DNA of 64,000 nt from contig NZ_BAAAPK010000001.1 in NCBI RefSeq assembly GCF_039531105.1, positions 2,604,001 through 2,668,000 on the forward strand. The letters run 5' to 3'. The stretch's first letter is position 1. The number at the start of each line of letters is the position of its first letter. Below the pieces are notes generated by a model, which had not been told where the DNA came from, did no database searches, and was given only the letters and a program-made list of their open reading frames with translations. The stretch is from Microbacterium lacus. GTDB taxonomy: Bacteria; Actinomycetota; Actinomycetes; Actinomycetales; Microbacteriaceae. Shown piece by piece: positions 42,653 through 53,237 of this stretch. Position numbers and translations under genes: made by a program.

Positions 42653-44379
42653 TGGTCTCCGACGAGCGGGCACTGGCCGGGCGACTCGCCTCGGCCGACG
42701 ATGACGCCCTGGCGCGCGTCTTCGAAGCCCGCGGCGTCGCCCCGACCGCACCCTGGCACGACTTCTTCGACGCCGCGGCCGCACTTCTGGATGCGGCATC
42801 CGTCGAACGTGCCCTCGTGCGCCTCCCGCGCAACGCTCTCGTCCCCCTGAAGGCCGCGCTCGAGGGGGCTCCCCTCTCGGATGCCGACCGCGCGGCCCTG
42901 CGGCCGCTCGCTCTCGTCGATGACGCCGGCGCGCCGTTCACCGCCGTCGCCGTGCAGCTGGGCGCGGTCGCGGCCGCCCATCCCGGTGCATTCGTCCTCT
43001 CACCCGCGGAGGGCGCACCGGTCGCCTCCGAGACCGACACCGCCGCGGCCGCCGAACGCGCGTTCGCCACGGTCGGCTCCCTCGCCGACATCCTGGTCGC
43101 CGGCCTGCACAGCCCCCTCGCACGCACCGGCACAGGATCGGTGAGCGCCGTCGAGAGACGCCGACTCACGGATGCCGGCGCCCTCGGCGAGACGGACGAC
43201 GTCGACGACCTGATCGTCGCTGCCGGTTCCGCGGGTCTCGTGACCGCGGTCGGACGCGAATGGGTCGTCACGGCGGTGGGCGGCGCGTGGCTGGAGACCA
43301 CGACCGCCGAACGCTGGGCGCAAGTCGTCGAAGGATTCCGCGGCGCCCTGCCGACCGGACTGCGGACCGCGGACGGCGGGTTCCTGTCCGCCGCGCAGTG
43401 GGCGCACGCGTATCCGCTGAACCCCGAGTGGCCCGAGCAGGCCGAGCGGCTGCTCCGGATCGCCGAAGCGTGGGGGCTCCTCACCCCCGCGGGCAGCGAG
43501 CCGGCGTGGACGGCGGCGTTGCGCGCCGGGGAGCCCGCGTCGCCGGCCGCCCTCGCCGCGCATCTGCCTGCCGAGATCGACCGGGTCTACCTTCAGGCCG
43601 ATCTCACCGCGATCGCCCCGGGTCCGCTCGCGCCGGCGCTGGACCTGCGGCTGCGCACGATCGCGGCGCGCGAATCGCGCGCGCAGGCCTCCACGTACCG
43701 CTTCAGCACCGGATCCCTGGGTGCCGGGATGACCGAGGGTGAAACCGCGGAGTCGATCCGCTCGTTCCTGCGCGGACTCTCGCTGACCGGCATCCCGCAG
43801 CCCCTGGACTACCTGATCGACAGCACCGCCGCCCGCCACGGGCTCGTGCGCATCCGCGCCGCGGCGGGCCGGACCCGGCTCGAAGCCGCGGATCCGGCGC
43901 TGCGCGAGACGATCCTGGTCGACCAGGCGCTGCGCCCCCTCGGCTTCCTCCGCGACGGCGACGAACTCGTGACGCGCGTCGAGCGCGACGCGGTGTACTG
44001 GGCGCTCGCCGAGGGTCGCTATCCGGTGGTGGCCCTGGACGACGCCGGCGAGCCGGTGTCGCTGCGCCGCCGCGGACGCGCGGCCGATCGCGGCGACGAC
44101 ACCGACCCTCGGCAGGCGTACGCGCGCCTGATCGGGGCGCTGCGCGAGGGTCAGGAGACCGACTCCGACGCCGCCTGGCTCGGGCGCGAACTCGAGCAGG
44201 CCGTGCGGGCGAAGTCCGTGATCGTCGTGGTCGTGCGGATGCCGGACGGGTCGGCCCGGTCGCTCACGCTCGAGGCCTCCGGTCTCGGCGGCGGACGCCT
44301 GCGGGGTCTGGACCGCGCTGCGGACGTCGAACGCACCCTGCCCGTCTCGAGCATCGTGAGCGTCCGGTCCGCCTCCTGA
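42652..44379 (+). CDS. Helicase-associated (XPB/Ssl2-like N-terminal) domain protein
   Basis: The protein has 575 residues. It is the long alpha-helical protein regularly found directly before bacterial XPB in actinobacteria. The C-terminal part contains the helicase_C_3-like block (QASTYRFSTGSLGAGMTEGETAESIRSFLRGLS and GIPQPLDYLIDSTAARHG); a WYL-like acidic/hydrophobic pattern is seen near the end (IVVVVRMPDGSARSLTLEA). It has no ATPase motifs. It is likely a partner of the XPB helicase 30 bases downstream, but the actual role is not established. Confidence 0.85.
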   Translation: MVSDERALAGRLASADDDALARVFEARGVAPTAPWHDFFDAAAALLDAASVERALVRLPRNALVPLKAALEGAPLSDADRAALRPLALVDDAGAPFTAVAVQLGAVAAAHPGAFVLSPAEGAPVASETDTAAAAERAFATVGSLADILVAGLHSPLARTGTGSVSAVERRRLTDAGALGETDDVDDLIVAAGSAGLVTAVGREWVVTAVGGAWLETTTAERWAQVVEGFRGALPTGLRTADGGFLSAAQWAHAYPLNPEWPEQAERLLRIAEAWGLLTPAGSEPAWTAALRAGEPASPAALAAHLPAEIDRVYLQADLTAIAPGPLAPALDLRLRTIAARESRAQASTYRFSTGSLGAGMTEGETAESIRSFLRGLSLTGIPQPLDYLIDSTAARHGLVRIRAAAGRTRLEAADPALRETILVDQALRPLGFLRDGDELVTRVERDAVYWALAEGRYPVVALDDAGEPVSLRRRGRAADRGDDTDPRQAYARLIGALREGQETDSDAAWLGRELEQAVRAKSVIVVVVRMPDGSARSLTLEASGLGGGRLRGLDRAADVERTLPVSSIVSVRSAS

Positions 44380-44409
44380 CCGCACGCACGGCCGGTAGGC
44401 TTGATCCTT

Positions 44410-46050
44410 ATGGCTGACGGTCCTCTCATCGTGCAGAGCGACCGGACTGTGCTGCTGGAAGTAGCGCATCCGGACGCGGAGACCGCGCGCCACGAGCTCG
44501 CGATCTTCGCCGAGCTCGAGCGCGCGCCCGAGCACATCCACACGTATCGGATCACCCGGCTCGGCCTGTGGAACGCCCGCGCCGCGGGACACGACGCGGA
44601 GGACATGCTGGGGACGCTCGATCGCTGGTCGCGCTTCCCGGTGCCGCCGTCGGTGTCGATCGACATCCGCGAGACCGTGGGCAGATACGGCCGGCTCATC
44701 ATCGAGCGCAACCCCGAGGGCGAGCTGCTGCTGACTGCGACCGACACGGCGGTGCTCGCCGAGGTGTCGCGCAACAAGCGGATCCAGCCGCTGCTGGTGG
44801 GGCATCCGACGCCGAATTCGTTCGTGATCGACGCGTGGGCGCGCGGACACATCAAGCAGGAGCTGCTGAAGATCGGCTGGCCGGCGGAGGACCTCGCCGG
44901 CTACACACCCGGCACGCCGCATCCGATCGACCTCGCCGAGGACGGCTGGACCCTGCGCCCGTACCAGCGCAAAGCGGTCGACATCTTCACCGACGGCGGC
45001 TCCGGCGTCGTCGTCCTCCCCTGCGGCGCCGGGAAGACGCTCGTGGGCGCGGCGGCGATGGCCGACACCAAGACGACCACGCTCATCCTCGTCACGAACA
45101 CCGTGAGCGCGCGGCAGTGGCGCGACGAGCTCCTCAAGCGCACGACGCTCACCCCGGAGGAGATCGGCGAATACTCCGGCCAGGTCAAGGAAATCAAGCC
45201 CGTCACGATCGCGACGTACCAGATCCTCACCGCGAAGCGCGGGGGGCAGTACGCGCACCTCGCCCTGCTCGATGCGCTGGACTGGGGGCTGATCGTCTAC
45301 GACGAGGTGCACCTGCTGCCCGCACCCGTGTTCAAGCTCACCGCCGACCTGCAGGCCCGCCGCCGGCTCGGGCTCACCGCCACCCTCGTGCGCGAGGACG
45401 GCCGCGAAGGCGACGTGTTCAGCCTGATCGGACCCAAGCGGTTCGACGCGCCCTGGAAGGAGATCGAGGCACAGGGCTTCATCTCCCCCGCCGCGTGCTA
45501 CGAGGTCCGCGTCGACCTTCCCGCCGATGACCGACTCGAGTACGCCGCCGCCGCGGACGAGGAGCGGTACCGCCTCGCCGCGACCGCGCACGCGAAGATC
45601 GACGTGGTGCGCCAGCTCGTGAAGAGGCACGAGGGCGAGCGGATCCTCGTCATCGGGCAGTACCTCGACCAGATCGACATCCTCGCCCAGGCCCTGGACG
45701 CCCCGCAGATCACCGGTGCGACTCCGGTGGACGAGCGCGAGGAGCTGTACCAGGCGTTCCGGGTCGGTGAGATCTCGCTGCTCGTGGTGTCGAAGGTCGC
45801 GAACTTCTCGATCGACCTCCCCGAGGCATCGGTCGCGATCCAGGTCTCGGGATCCTTCGGCTCCCGGCAGGAGGAGGCGCAGCGCCTCGGCCGGCTCCTG
45901 CGGCCCAAGGAGTCCGGTCACACCGCAAGCTTCTACACCCTGATCGCCCGTGACACGGTGGATCAGGACTTCGCGCAGAACCGCCAGCGATTCCTCGCCG
46001 AGCAGGGCTACAGCTACACGATCCTCGACGCCGACGCCATCGCCGCCTGA
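44410..46050 (+). CDS. DNA repair helicase XPB
   Basis: The protein has 546 residues from ATG 44410. It is a superfamily 2 helicase with ATP-driven 3'-5' unwinding, related to the archaeal and eukaryotic repair helicase. Order of motifs: damage-recognition-like N-terminus, Q motif region (LRPYQRKAVDIF), Walker A (LPCGAGKTLVG), DEVH (IVYDEVHLLPA, motif II), LTATLVREDG (motif III), and QEEAQRLGRLLRP (motif VI). The thumb-like insertion and RED motif (LVREDGR) are present. It follows its helicase-associated partner gene on the same transcript. Confidence 0.95.
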   Translation: MADGPLIVQSDRTVLLEVAHPDAETARHELAIFAELERAPEHIHTYRITRLGLWNARAAGHDAEDMLGTLDRWSRFPVPPSVSIDIRETVGRYGRLIIERNPEGELLLTATDTAVLAEVSRNKRIQPLLVGHPTPNSFVIDAWARGHIKQELLKIGWPAEDLAGYTPGTPHPIDLAEDGWTLRPYQRKAVDIFTDGGSGVVVLPCGAGKTLVGAAAMADTKTTTLILVTNTVSARQWRDELLKRTTLTPEEIGEYSGQVKEIKPVTIATYQILTAKRGGQYAHLALLDALDWGLIVYDEVHLLPAPVFKLTADLQARRRLGLTATLVREDGREGDVFSLIGPKRFDAPWKEIEAQGFISPAACYEVRVDLPADDRLEYAAAADEERYRLAATAHAKIDVVRQLVKRHEGERILVIGQYLDQIDILAQALDAPQITGATPVDEREELYQAFRVGEISLLVVSKVANFSIDLPEASVAIQVSGSFGSRQEEAQRLGRLLRPKESGHTASFYTLIARDTVDQDFAQNRQRFLAEQGYSYTILDADAIAA

Positions 46051-46081
46051 TTCCCGCACCGCCGAGCGCACGGCTTCGAAC

Positions 46082-46121
46082 CCACTGCACGGGGTGTCCA
46101 CGCGCAGCACCCGTGCACTGG
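46082..46121. terminator. Imperfect hairpin between convergent genes
   Basis: Arms CCACTGCACGGGGTG and CACCCGTGCACTGG pair with one mismatch and one bulge around an 11-base loop. It lies 31 bases after the XPB stop and before the stop of the convergent CPBP gene; no U-run. Confidence 0.35.
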
Positions 46122-46170
46122 GCGCGAGGTCGTGCACTCAGTTGAGGCCGAGGCGGGACCGGGTCCGGGC

Positions 46171-47175
46171 TCAGCCCTGGACCGCGGGCTCGGGATCGCG
46201 CAGGACGAGCACACGGGGCAGCCGCGTACGGCGCATGAGCACCTCCACCCCCGCGACGTAGACCCCCACGAGCAGCGCCGACCAGATGAAGCTCACCACG
46301 CCCGGCGAGGACGCATTGACGTCGCTGAGCCCGGCGAGCGCCATCGCGAACGCCAGCAGATTGTTCACGACATGCACGGCGATCGCCGCCTCCAGCCCGC
46401 CCGTGCGCCACGTGAGCCATCCCGCGGCGACCGCGAACACGGCGACACCGGCCTGCCCGAGCGGGTCATACATGTGCCCGAGGACGAACAGCGGCACGGG
46501 CAGGAGGATCGCGAACAGAGGATGCCGCAACCAGCGGCCGAGGGACTGCTGCAGGTATCCGCGGAAGACGTACTCCTCTGCAGCGGCCTGCACCGGCACG
46601 ACGAGGAGGATCACCAGCAGGGTGGCCAGGAGCCACGGGTTCTGCGCGGGCTCGAGCACCTCACCCGCCTGGGCGGACGGATCCGGCGGAAGCAGCAGCG
46701 AGACCCCGGTGAGCACGACCGCCGTCGCGACGGCGAGAGCGCCGCAGCGCAGCATCCACTTCCACCGCAGCCGCCCCGCCGCGGAGGAGATGAGCCCGGT
46801 CCGCGGACCGTTGACGATGAGCGAGGCCAGCACGTAGGCGGGCAGCATGAGGGCGATCGACCCGAGCAGCACGGCGACCTGCAGCGGATCGGCCAGGTCG
46901 AACCGCGCCCCCGCCGTCGCGAGCCGGTCAGCCGAGCCCGTATTGATTGCGGCCATCACGATCACGACGACCAGGACCGCCCCGATCATCACGGCATACA
47001 GGCCGAGACCGAGCAGACCCACCACGAGCGGAGTCCACCACCCGGACCGTCGGCGGGCGAACACCAGCCTGTGGAAGGCCAGCCCGCCCGTGCGGGCGTC
47101 GGGCGGCAGCACCGGCTCACGTGCGGGCGCGGGCGGAGATGCGGGCGCGGGCGGAGGGGCGGCGTCGAAAGTCAC
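46171..47175 (-). CDS. CPBP-family intramembrane metalloprotease
   Basis: The protein has 334 residues. After a proline-rich cytoplasmic lead there are about eight hydrophobic segments. Motif 1 is AAEEYVFRGYLQQSL (EExxxR), and motif 2/3 are seen as FVLGHMYDP (FxxxH) and a final conserved Asn in HVVNNLLAF (HxxxN). These residues bind zinc in CAAX/ABI protease family enzymes. Bacterial members mature peptides or confer self-immunity, but most are uncharacterised. No bacteriocin gene is evident nearby. It is divergent from the response regulator gene at 47273. Confidence 0.92.
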   Translation of the reverse strand: MTFDAAPPPAPASPPAPAREPVLPPDARTGGLAFHRLVFARRRSGWWTPLVVGLLGLGLYAVMIGAVLVVVIVMAAINTGSADRLATAGARFDLADPLQVAVLLGSIALMLPAYVLASLIVNGPRTGLISSAAGRLRWKWMLRCGALAVATAVVLTGVSLLLPPDPSAQAGEVLEPAQNPWLLATLLVILLVVPVQAAAEEYVFRGYLQQSLGRWLRHPLFAILLPVPLFVLGHMYDPLGQAGVAVFAVAAGWLTWRTGGLEAAIAVHVVNNLLAFAMALAGLSDVNASSPGVVSFIWSALLVGVYVAGVEVLMRRTRLPRVLVLRDPEPAVQG

Positions 47176-47272
47176 CCCTCATGATCTCTCGATGAGGGCT
47201 GCGTGGTCTCCCGATCGGGGCGCTCCGCGCGATATCCAGGCGACGCATCGATTACCTCGCCATAATGAGGGC

Positions 47273-47965
47273 ATGACTGCACCGCGCATCCTCGTCGTCG
47301 ACGACGAGCCGAACATTCGCGACCTGCTCATCACGAGCCTGAGGTTCGCCGGGTTCCAGGTCAGGGCCGTCTCCAACGGCGCACAGACGATCTCGGCCGT
47401 TCTCGAGGAGGAGCCCGACCTCATCATCCTCGACGTCATGCTGCCCGACATGAACGGGTTCAGTGTGACCAAGCGGCTCCGGGGCGCCGGCTACACCGCG
47501 CCGATCCTCTTCCTCACCGCGAAGGACGAGACCGAGGACAAGATCGCCGGCCTGAACGCCGGCGGCGACGACTACGTCACGAAGCCCTTCAGCCTCGACG
47601 AGATCGTCGCGCGCATCCAGGCGATCCTGCGCCGCACGATGCAGGCCGACGAGGAGTCCGTCATCCGCGCGGGCGAGCTCACGATGGACCAGGACACGCA
47701 CGACGTCGTCGTCGGCGACGCCTCGATCGACCTCAGCCCCACGGAGTTCAAGCTCCTGCGCTACCTCATGCTCAACCCCAACCGCGTGCTGTCCAAGGCG
47801 CAGATCCTCGACCACGTGTGGGAGTACGACTTCAACGGCGACGCCGGCATCGTGGAGAGCTACATCTCCTACCTCCGCCGCAAGATCGACCCGCACTCGT
47901 CCGAGCCGCTCATCCAGACCAAGCGCGGCTTCGGCTACATGCTCAAGGCCGGCAAGACCGCCTGA
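47273..47965 (+). CDS. OmpR/PhoB-family response regulator
   Basis: The protein has 230 residues from the ATG at 47273. The receiver has ILVVDDEPNIRDLL, DLIILDVMLPDMNG (phospho-aspartate) and VTKPFSLDEIVARI (lysine). The winged helix has LSPTEFKLLRYLMLNPNRVL and YISYLRRKID followed by QTKRGFGYML. It resembles TcrA/PhoP-type actinobacterial regulators. The kinase gene follows with about 28 bases between stop and its apparent CTG start. Confidence 0.95.
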   Translation: MTAPRILVVDDEPNIRDLLITSLRFAGFQVRAVSNGAQTISAVLEEEPDLIILDVMLPDMNGFSVTKRLRGAGYTAPILFLTAKDETEDKIAGLNAGGDDYVTKPFSLDEIVARIQAILRRTMQADEESVIRAGELTMDQDTHDVVVGDASIDLSPTEFKLLRYLMLNPNRVLSKAQILDHVWEYDFNGDAGIVESYISYLRRKIDPHSSEPLIQTKRGFGYMLKAGKTA

Positions 47966-47993
47966 CGCGGTCCCGAACCGAGGGACCGACACT

Positions 47994-49763
47994 CTGTACG
48001 ACAAGCGCCAGAAGAAGACGGATGCGGTCACCCGATGGTGGCGCGGCATCAGCCTGCGCGCGAAGGTCACGAGCGTCACCGTCATCCTGCTCGCCGTCGG
48101 TCTGATCGCGGCCGGGTTCGGCACGGCGTACTTCCTGCGCAACACCTTGATCGCCAACGTCGAGACCCAGCTCGACGCGCTCGCCCGCACCGATGTCGCG
48201 GCGACACTCGTGGACTTCTCACTCGAGGACGGCGCACTGCAGACCACACGCATCGAGGATGCGCCGGCGACGGACTACCGCGTCGCGATCTACGGCCCCG
48301 CGGAGGGGCCTCTCATCGGCACGGCCGGAGGTCGCGGCGTCGACCCGGTCTATCCCGAGGCCATCTCGCTCGAGCGAGCTCAGATCGATCAGCTCCAGCC
48401 GTTCTCGCTGTACTCCGAGGACGGCGAGTACGAGTTCCGCGCCACGGTCGCCCTGCAGGAGCTCCCGGGCGCGGGGGTGTTTTACACGCAGCTGGTCGCG
48501 CTGCCGCTCGCCTCGACGTATCAGGTCGTCGCGCAGTACATCGGCATCTACACGATCCTCGCGGTCATCATCCTGATCGCGAGCGCCTTCCTCACGCGCT
48601 GGCTCGTGACCCTCACGTTCCGCAGTCTCGGCCAGGTCGAATCGACCGCGACCGCGATCTCGGCGGGCGATTTCAGTCAGCGCCTGACCGACATCGAGCC
48701 CATGACCACCGAGGTCGGCCGGCTGAAGTCGGCGATCAACACCATGCTCGGGCGAGTGGATGCCGCGCTCTCGCAGCGCGACGCGTCGGTGCGCCAGATG
48801 CGGAGGTTCATCGGCGACGCGAGCCACGAGCTGCGCACGCCTCTCGTGACGGTCCGCGGTTACGCGGAGCTGTACCGGATGGGGGCGATCTCGGGAGATG
48901 AGGACGTCGCACAGGCGATGGAGCGCATCGAGAAGGAAGCGATGCGCATGGGCGTGCTCGTCGAGGACCTCCTCGCGCTCGCGCGTCTGGACGAACGCCG
49001 CGACGTTGTGATCGCCCCCGTGGATCTTCGGCCGATCGCCCGGGATGCCGCACTCGACGTCCGTGCGACCTCCCCGCTTCGTCAGGTCGTCGTCATCGAC
49101 ACGACGTCCGGACCCGCCGCTCCCCCGCCCTCGACCGACGATCCCGCGCCCACCGCTCCGGCGAAGACGAAGCGCCGGCCCGCGCCGGCGACCGCCGCGA
49201 TCCCCCGCGTCGCGGCAAACCCGCTCTCGCTCCTCCGCCGCCGCCCGCGCCCGGGGGTCGGTGCGCTGGAACAGGTCGACGAGTCCGCACTGCCGGTCGA
49301 GACCGTGCCGGTCACCGTGGTCGCACGGCCCGCCCCGATCGTGCTGGGCGATGAGAACCGCATCCGCCAGGTCGTCACGAACCTCCTCGGCAACGCTCGC
49401 CGCTTCACGGCGGAGGACTCGCCGATCGACCTGCGTGTGGGCGTGGACACCGAGGCCGGGATGGGCTGGATCGAGGTCGCAGACCACGGCGAGGGCATCC
49501 CCGAGCAGATCCGCGACAAGATCTTCCAGCGGTTCTGGCGCGCCGACACCTCCCGCGCCCGAGAGACCGGTGGAGCCGGCCTCGGGCTCTCGATCGTCGC
49601 GTCGATCGTCGAAGCGCTGCACGGCACGGTGTCCGTCGAGGAGACGCCGGGCGGCGGAGCGACCTTCCACGTCGCCTTCCCGCTCGCCGCGCCCCGGGAT
49701 GCCGCCGAGCACTTGCTGATCGAGACGCAGCCGCTCGAGCGACTCGTGCTGCCGGCGGACTGA
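47994..49763 (+). CDS. Sensor histidine kinase (HAMP, HisKA, HATPase) with apparent CTG start
   Basis: The protein has 589 residues if it starts at CTG 47994, the only in-frame start-like codon upstream of the first membrane helix (VILLAVGLIAAGFGTAYFL). The next possible start, TTG 48147, would remove that helix. An extracytoplasmic domain follows, then helix 2 (YTILAVIILIASAFLTRWL), HAMP, HisKA with ASHELRTPLVTV (His278) and the ATPase domain (RQVVTNLLGNARR, DHGEGIP, GAGLGLSIV). Between HisKA and the N box lies an insertion of about 65 residues rich in Pro, Ala and Arg (residues 373-439). It pairs with the upstream regulator. Confidence 0.9.
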   Translation: MYDKRQKKTDAVTRWWRGISLRAKVTSVTVILLAVGLIAAGFGTAYFLRNTLIANVETQLDALARTDVAATLVDFSLEDGALQTTRIEDAPATDYRVAIYGPAEGPLIGTAGGRGVDPVYPEAISLERAQIDQLQPFSLYSEDGEYEFRATVALQELPGAGVFYTQLVALPLASTYQVVAQYIGIYTILAVIILIASAFLTRWLVTLTFRSLGQVESTATAISAGDFSQRLTDIEPMTTEVGRLKSAINTMLGRVDAALSQRDASVRQMRRFIGDASHELRTPLVTVRGYAELYRMGAISGDEDVAQAMERIEKEAMRMGVLVEDLLALARLDERRDVVIAPVDLRPIARDAALDVRATSPLRQVVVIDTTSGPAAPPPSTDDPAPTAPAKTKRRPAPATAAIPRVAANPLSLLRRRPRPGVGALEQVDESALPVETVPVTVVARPAPIVLGDENRIRQVVTNLLGNARRFTAEDSPIDLRVGVDTEAGMGWIEVADHGEGIPEQIRDKIFQRFWRADTSRARETGGAGLGLSIVASIVEALHGTVSVEETPGGGATFHVAFPLAAPRDAAEHLLIETQPLERLVLPAD

Positions 49764-49878
49764 TCCGCTCCTCCCCAGGCAGGCCTGCGCGCCGACGACT
49801 GCACAGTCCGCCCGTGGGACAGCGGCAAGAGGTGCCGGCATCCGTACGGTGGAGAACCCGACCCACGAAGGAGCTCTC

Positions 49879-50166
49879 ATGGCCGTCTACTCCGTCGACA
49901 GCGACGCGGTCCTCGCCACCACCGCCGCCGTGCGCGGCACGATCGATCGGCTGCAGTCCGAGACGCAGGCGATGCTCAGTCAGCTGACGCAGCTGCAGGG
50001 CTCGTGGACCGGCACCGCCGCCGTCGCGTTCCAGGGTGTCGTCGACCAGTGGCGGGCGACGCAGCGGCAGGTCGAGGATTCGCTCGCCGGCATCAACACG
50101 GCCCTCGCCGCTGCGGGTCGGCAGTACGCGGATGCCGAGCAGGCGACCACGAGCCTGTTCCGTTGA
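49879..50166 (+). CDS. WXG100-family protein (ESAT-6-like)
   Basis: The protein has 95 residues from an ATG with GAAGGAG six bases upstream. Two helices are joined at LQGSWTGTAA (the W-x-G turn), and the length matches WXG100 secreted helical-hairpin proteins. The C-terminus QYADAEQATTSLF carries a Y-x-x-x-E-like export signal (YADAE). No ESX ATPase (EccC) or partner gene is nearby, so this is an orphan substrate or regulator gene. It ends before a strong bidirectional terminator shared with groEL. Confidence 0.88.
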   Translation: MAVYSVDSDAVLATTAAVRGTIDRLQSETQAMLSQLTQLQGSWTGTAAVAFQGVVDQWRATQRQVEDSLAGINTALAAAGRQYADAEQATTSLFR

Positions 50167-50179
50167 CCGCCCCCGGACG

Positions 50180-50213
50180 CAGAACAGCCCCTCCCGAAGG
50201 AGGGGCTGTTCTG
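50180..50213. terminator. Bidirectional terminator between WXG100 gene and groEL
   Basis: A perfect 15-bp stem (CAGAACAGCCCCTCC and complement) with a four-base loop lies 14 bases after the WXG100 stop and 13 bases after the groEL stop on the other strand. Confidence 0.85.
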
Positions 50214-50225
50214 TGGAAGAAGGAC

Positions 50226-51906
<1,681 letters not shown>

Positions 51907-51915
51907 TCCATTCTG

Positions 51916-51936
51916 GCACTCGACCCCATCGAGTGC
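51916..51936 (-). promoter_or_regulatory. Second, degenerate CIRCE-like repeat
   Basis: GCACTC, nine bases, GAGTGC: the central half sites of CIRCE with the same N9 spacing but without the outer TTA/TAA. Centre-to-centre distance to the perfect CIRCE is 33 bp, about three helix turns. Confidence 0.65.
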
Positions 51937-51958
51937 AAGCCGCGGGAGGGGCGTGGCG

Positions 51959-52162
51959 TCACGCGACGACGCGGACGGACTCGGCCTGCGGTCCCTTCTG
52001 ACCGGAGCCGACGGTGAACTCGACCGTCTGACCTTCTTCGAGCACGCGGAAGCCGCTCATGTCGATGTTCGAGTAGTGGACGAAGACGTCCTGCCCATCG
52101 GCGACGGTGATGAAGCCGAAGCCCTTCTCGGCGTTGAACCACTTGACGGTGCCCTGGGTCAT
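51959..52162 (-). CDS. cspA: Cold-shock protein CspA family
   Basis: The protein has 67 residues, the normal CspA length. It has [19 protein letters not shown] (RNP1) and DVFVHYSNI (RNP2). It is an RNA chaperone that melts RNA secondary structure in the cold or during growth. The ATG has a ribosome site AGGAGA. The gene is upstream of groEL on the same strand but separated by the CIRCE region. The leader of about 130 bases before it may hold a cold-responsive 5' UTR, which I cannot define. Confidence 0.96.
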   Translation of the reverse strand: MTQGTVKWFNAEKGFGFITVADGQDVFVHYSNIDMSGFRVLEEGQTVEFTVGSGQKGPQAESVRVVA

Positions 52163-52295
52163 CTGAATCTCCTGTTGAAGCGCGGGAACAGGGCCATCGT
52201 ATGCACGCGGATCCGCGGGAAATCGCGGGAGGAGCAACTGTTGACACGCATGCATCGAAGTGTTTACCCGCCTGAAACACCCGGCGGTCGCGCGG

Positions 52296-52871
52296 TCATT
52301 CCGAGGGCGTCGGAGACGGCGGATTCGAGGTTCGGTCCAGGCCGATCACGACGGCGAGCTGCTTGGCCTCGGGGTCGTCCGTGGGCTGATACACGTCGCT
52401 CTGCGCGATCTTCGCGCCGCCGATCACCTCGGCGAGCCCCGCGGCGGCGGCTTCGTCCGCCGGCAGGTAGTAGAACACCGTCGTCTCGGCGAAGTCGGTG
52501 GACCCGGCCTCTCCGGCGGACACCGTGTCCTCCGCCCAGCCGGCGCCCACCACGACGTCCTTCATCTGAGTGGCGAGACCGACCTCGGGGGTCGCGTTGA
52601 GGATGAGCACCTCATACGTCGTGTCCACGACGGGTGTGACGACCGGGAGAGGGGATGCCGTCGGCGTGGGCGTCGGGAAGAGCACGACGCGTCCGCTCAC
52701 CAGCAGCGTGCCGAAGATCCCGACCGCGACCAGCACGATCGTGGCCAGGACCGCCCACAGCAGGACGACCCAGCCCCGCATCCGCGGATTCTCCGCACGA
52801 TGGGCGCCGACTCGGCCCCCGTCCGCGGGAAGGTCGTCGAATCGGTCCCGCGGGAAGGTCTCTCTCGGCAC
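52296..52871 (-). CDS. LytR C-terminal-domain membrane protein
   Basis: The protein has 191 residues. One transmembrane helix ([21 protein letters not shown]) follows a 33-residue cytoplasmic part. A Thr/Pro linker ([16 protein letters not shown]) leads to a LytR_C domain ([22 protein letters not shown], then [23 protein letters not shown]). LytR_C domains accompany cell-wall glycopolymer ligases, but here the ligase domain is missing. It would sit outside the membrane. It is preceded by the DUF3263 gene on the same strand with a 57-base gap. Confidence 0.85.
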   Translation of the reverse strand: MPRETFPRDRFDDLPADGGRVGAHRAENPRMRGWVVLLWAVLATIVLVAVGIFGTLLVSGRVVLFPTPTPTASPLPVVTPVVDTTYEVLILNATPEVGLATQMKDVVVGAGWAEDTVSAGEAGSTDFAETTVFYYLPADEAAAAGLAEVIGGAKIAQSDVYQPTDDPEAKQLAVVIGLDRTSNPPSPTPSE

Positions 52872-52928
52872 CCCACGATGCTACCCGGACCGACGGGCTC
52901 GCCCCGTCCCCGCCGTGGATGTGACCGC

Positions 52929-53180
52929 TCAGCGCGGAGCGCCCGCCGATCGAGCGAGGCGCGCGTGCTCGCGTGCGTCCCGGATGCGCCGGAGTCTCCC
53001 GGCGAGCATCGGGTCGTGCTCCTGCGCAGCGGTCGTGTCGATCAGCCTTCCGAGCAGCTGGTAGTACCGCGCGGGCGCGAGGCCGAGTTCGGCGCGGATC
53101 GCCTCCTCTTTCGCCCCCGCGTGGGCGCGCCAGCGGGCCTCGAACTCGAGGATGGCGCGATCGCGGTCGGTCAGGGGCAC
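52929..53180 (-). CDS. DUF3263 protein
   Basis: The protein has 83 residues. It has the DUF3263 pattern: LTDRDRAILEFEARWRAHAGAKEEAIRAEL, a helix-turn-helix-like RYYQLLGRLIDTTAA and a basic tail. This actinobacterial family of unknown function probably binds DNA or RNA through its helices. It is regularly found next to a LytR_C protein, as here, which suggests a joint role in cell envelope regulation. Confidence 0.88.
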   Translation of the reverse strand: MPLTDRDRAILEFEARWRAHAGAKEEAIRAELGLAPARYYQLLGRLIDTTAAQEHDPMLAGRLRRIRDAREHARLARSAGAPR

Positions 53181-53237
53181 GCGGCAACGCTAACCCGCCG
53201 GCGGCATCTCGCTCGGATGCCACTCCGGGCCCCCGCC

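Noticed and set aside
43000..46137. 1,045-codon minus-strand frame
   Set aside because: Antisense shadow of the XPB helicase and its partner gene.
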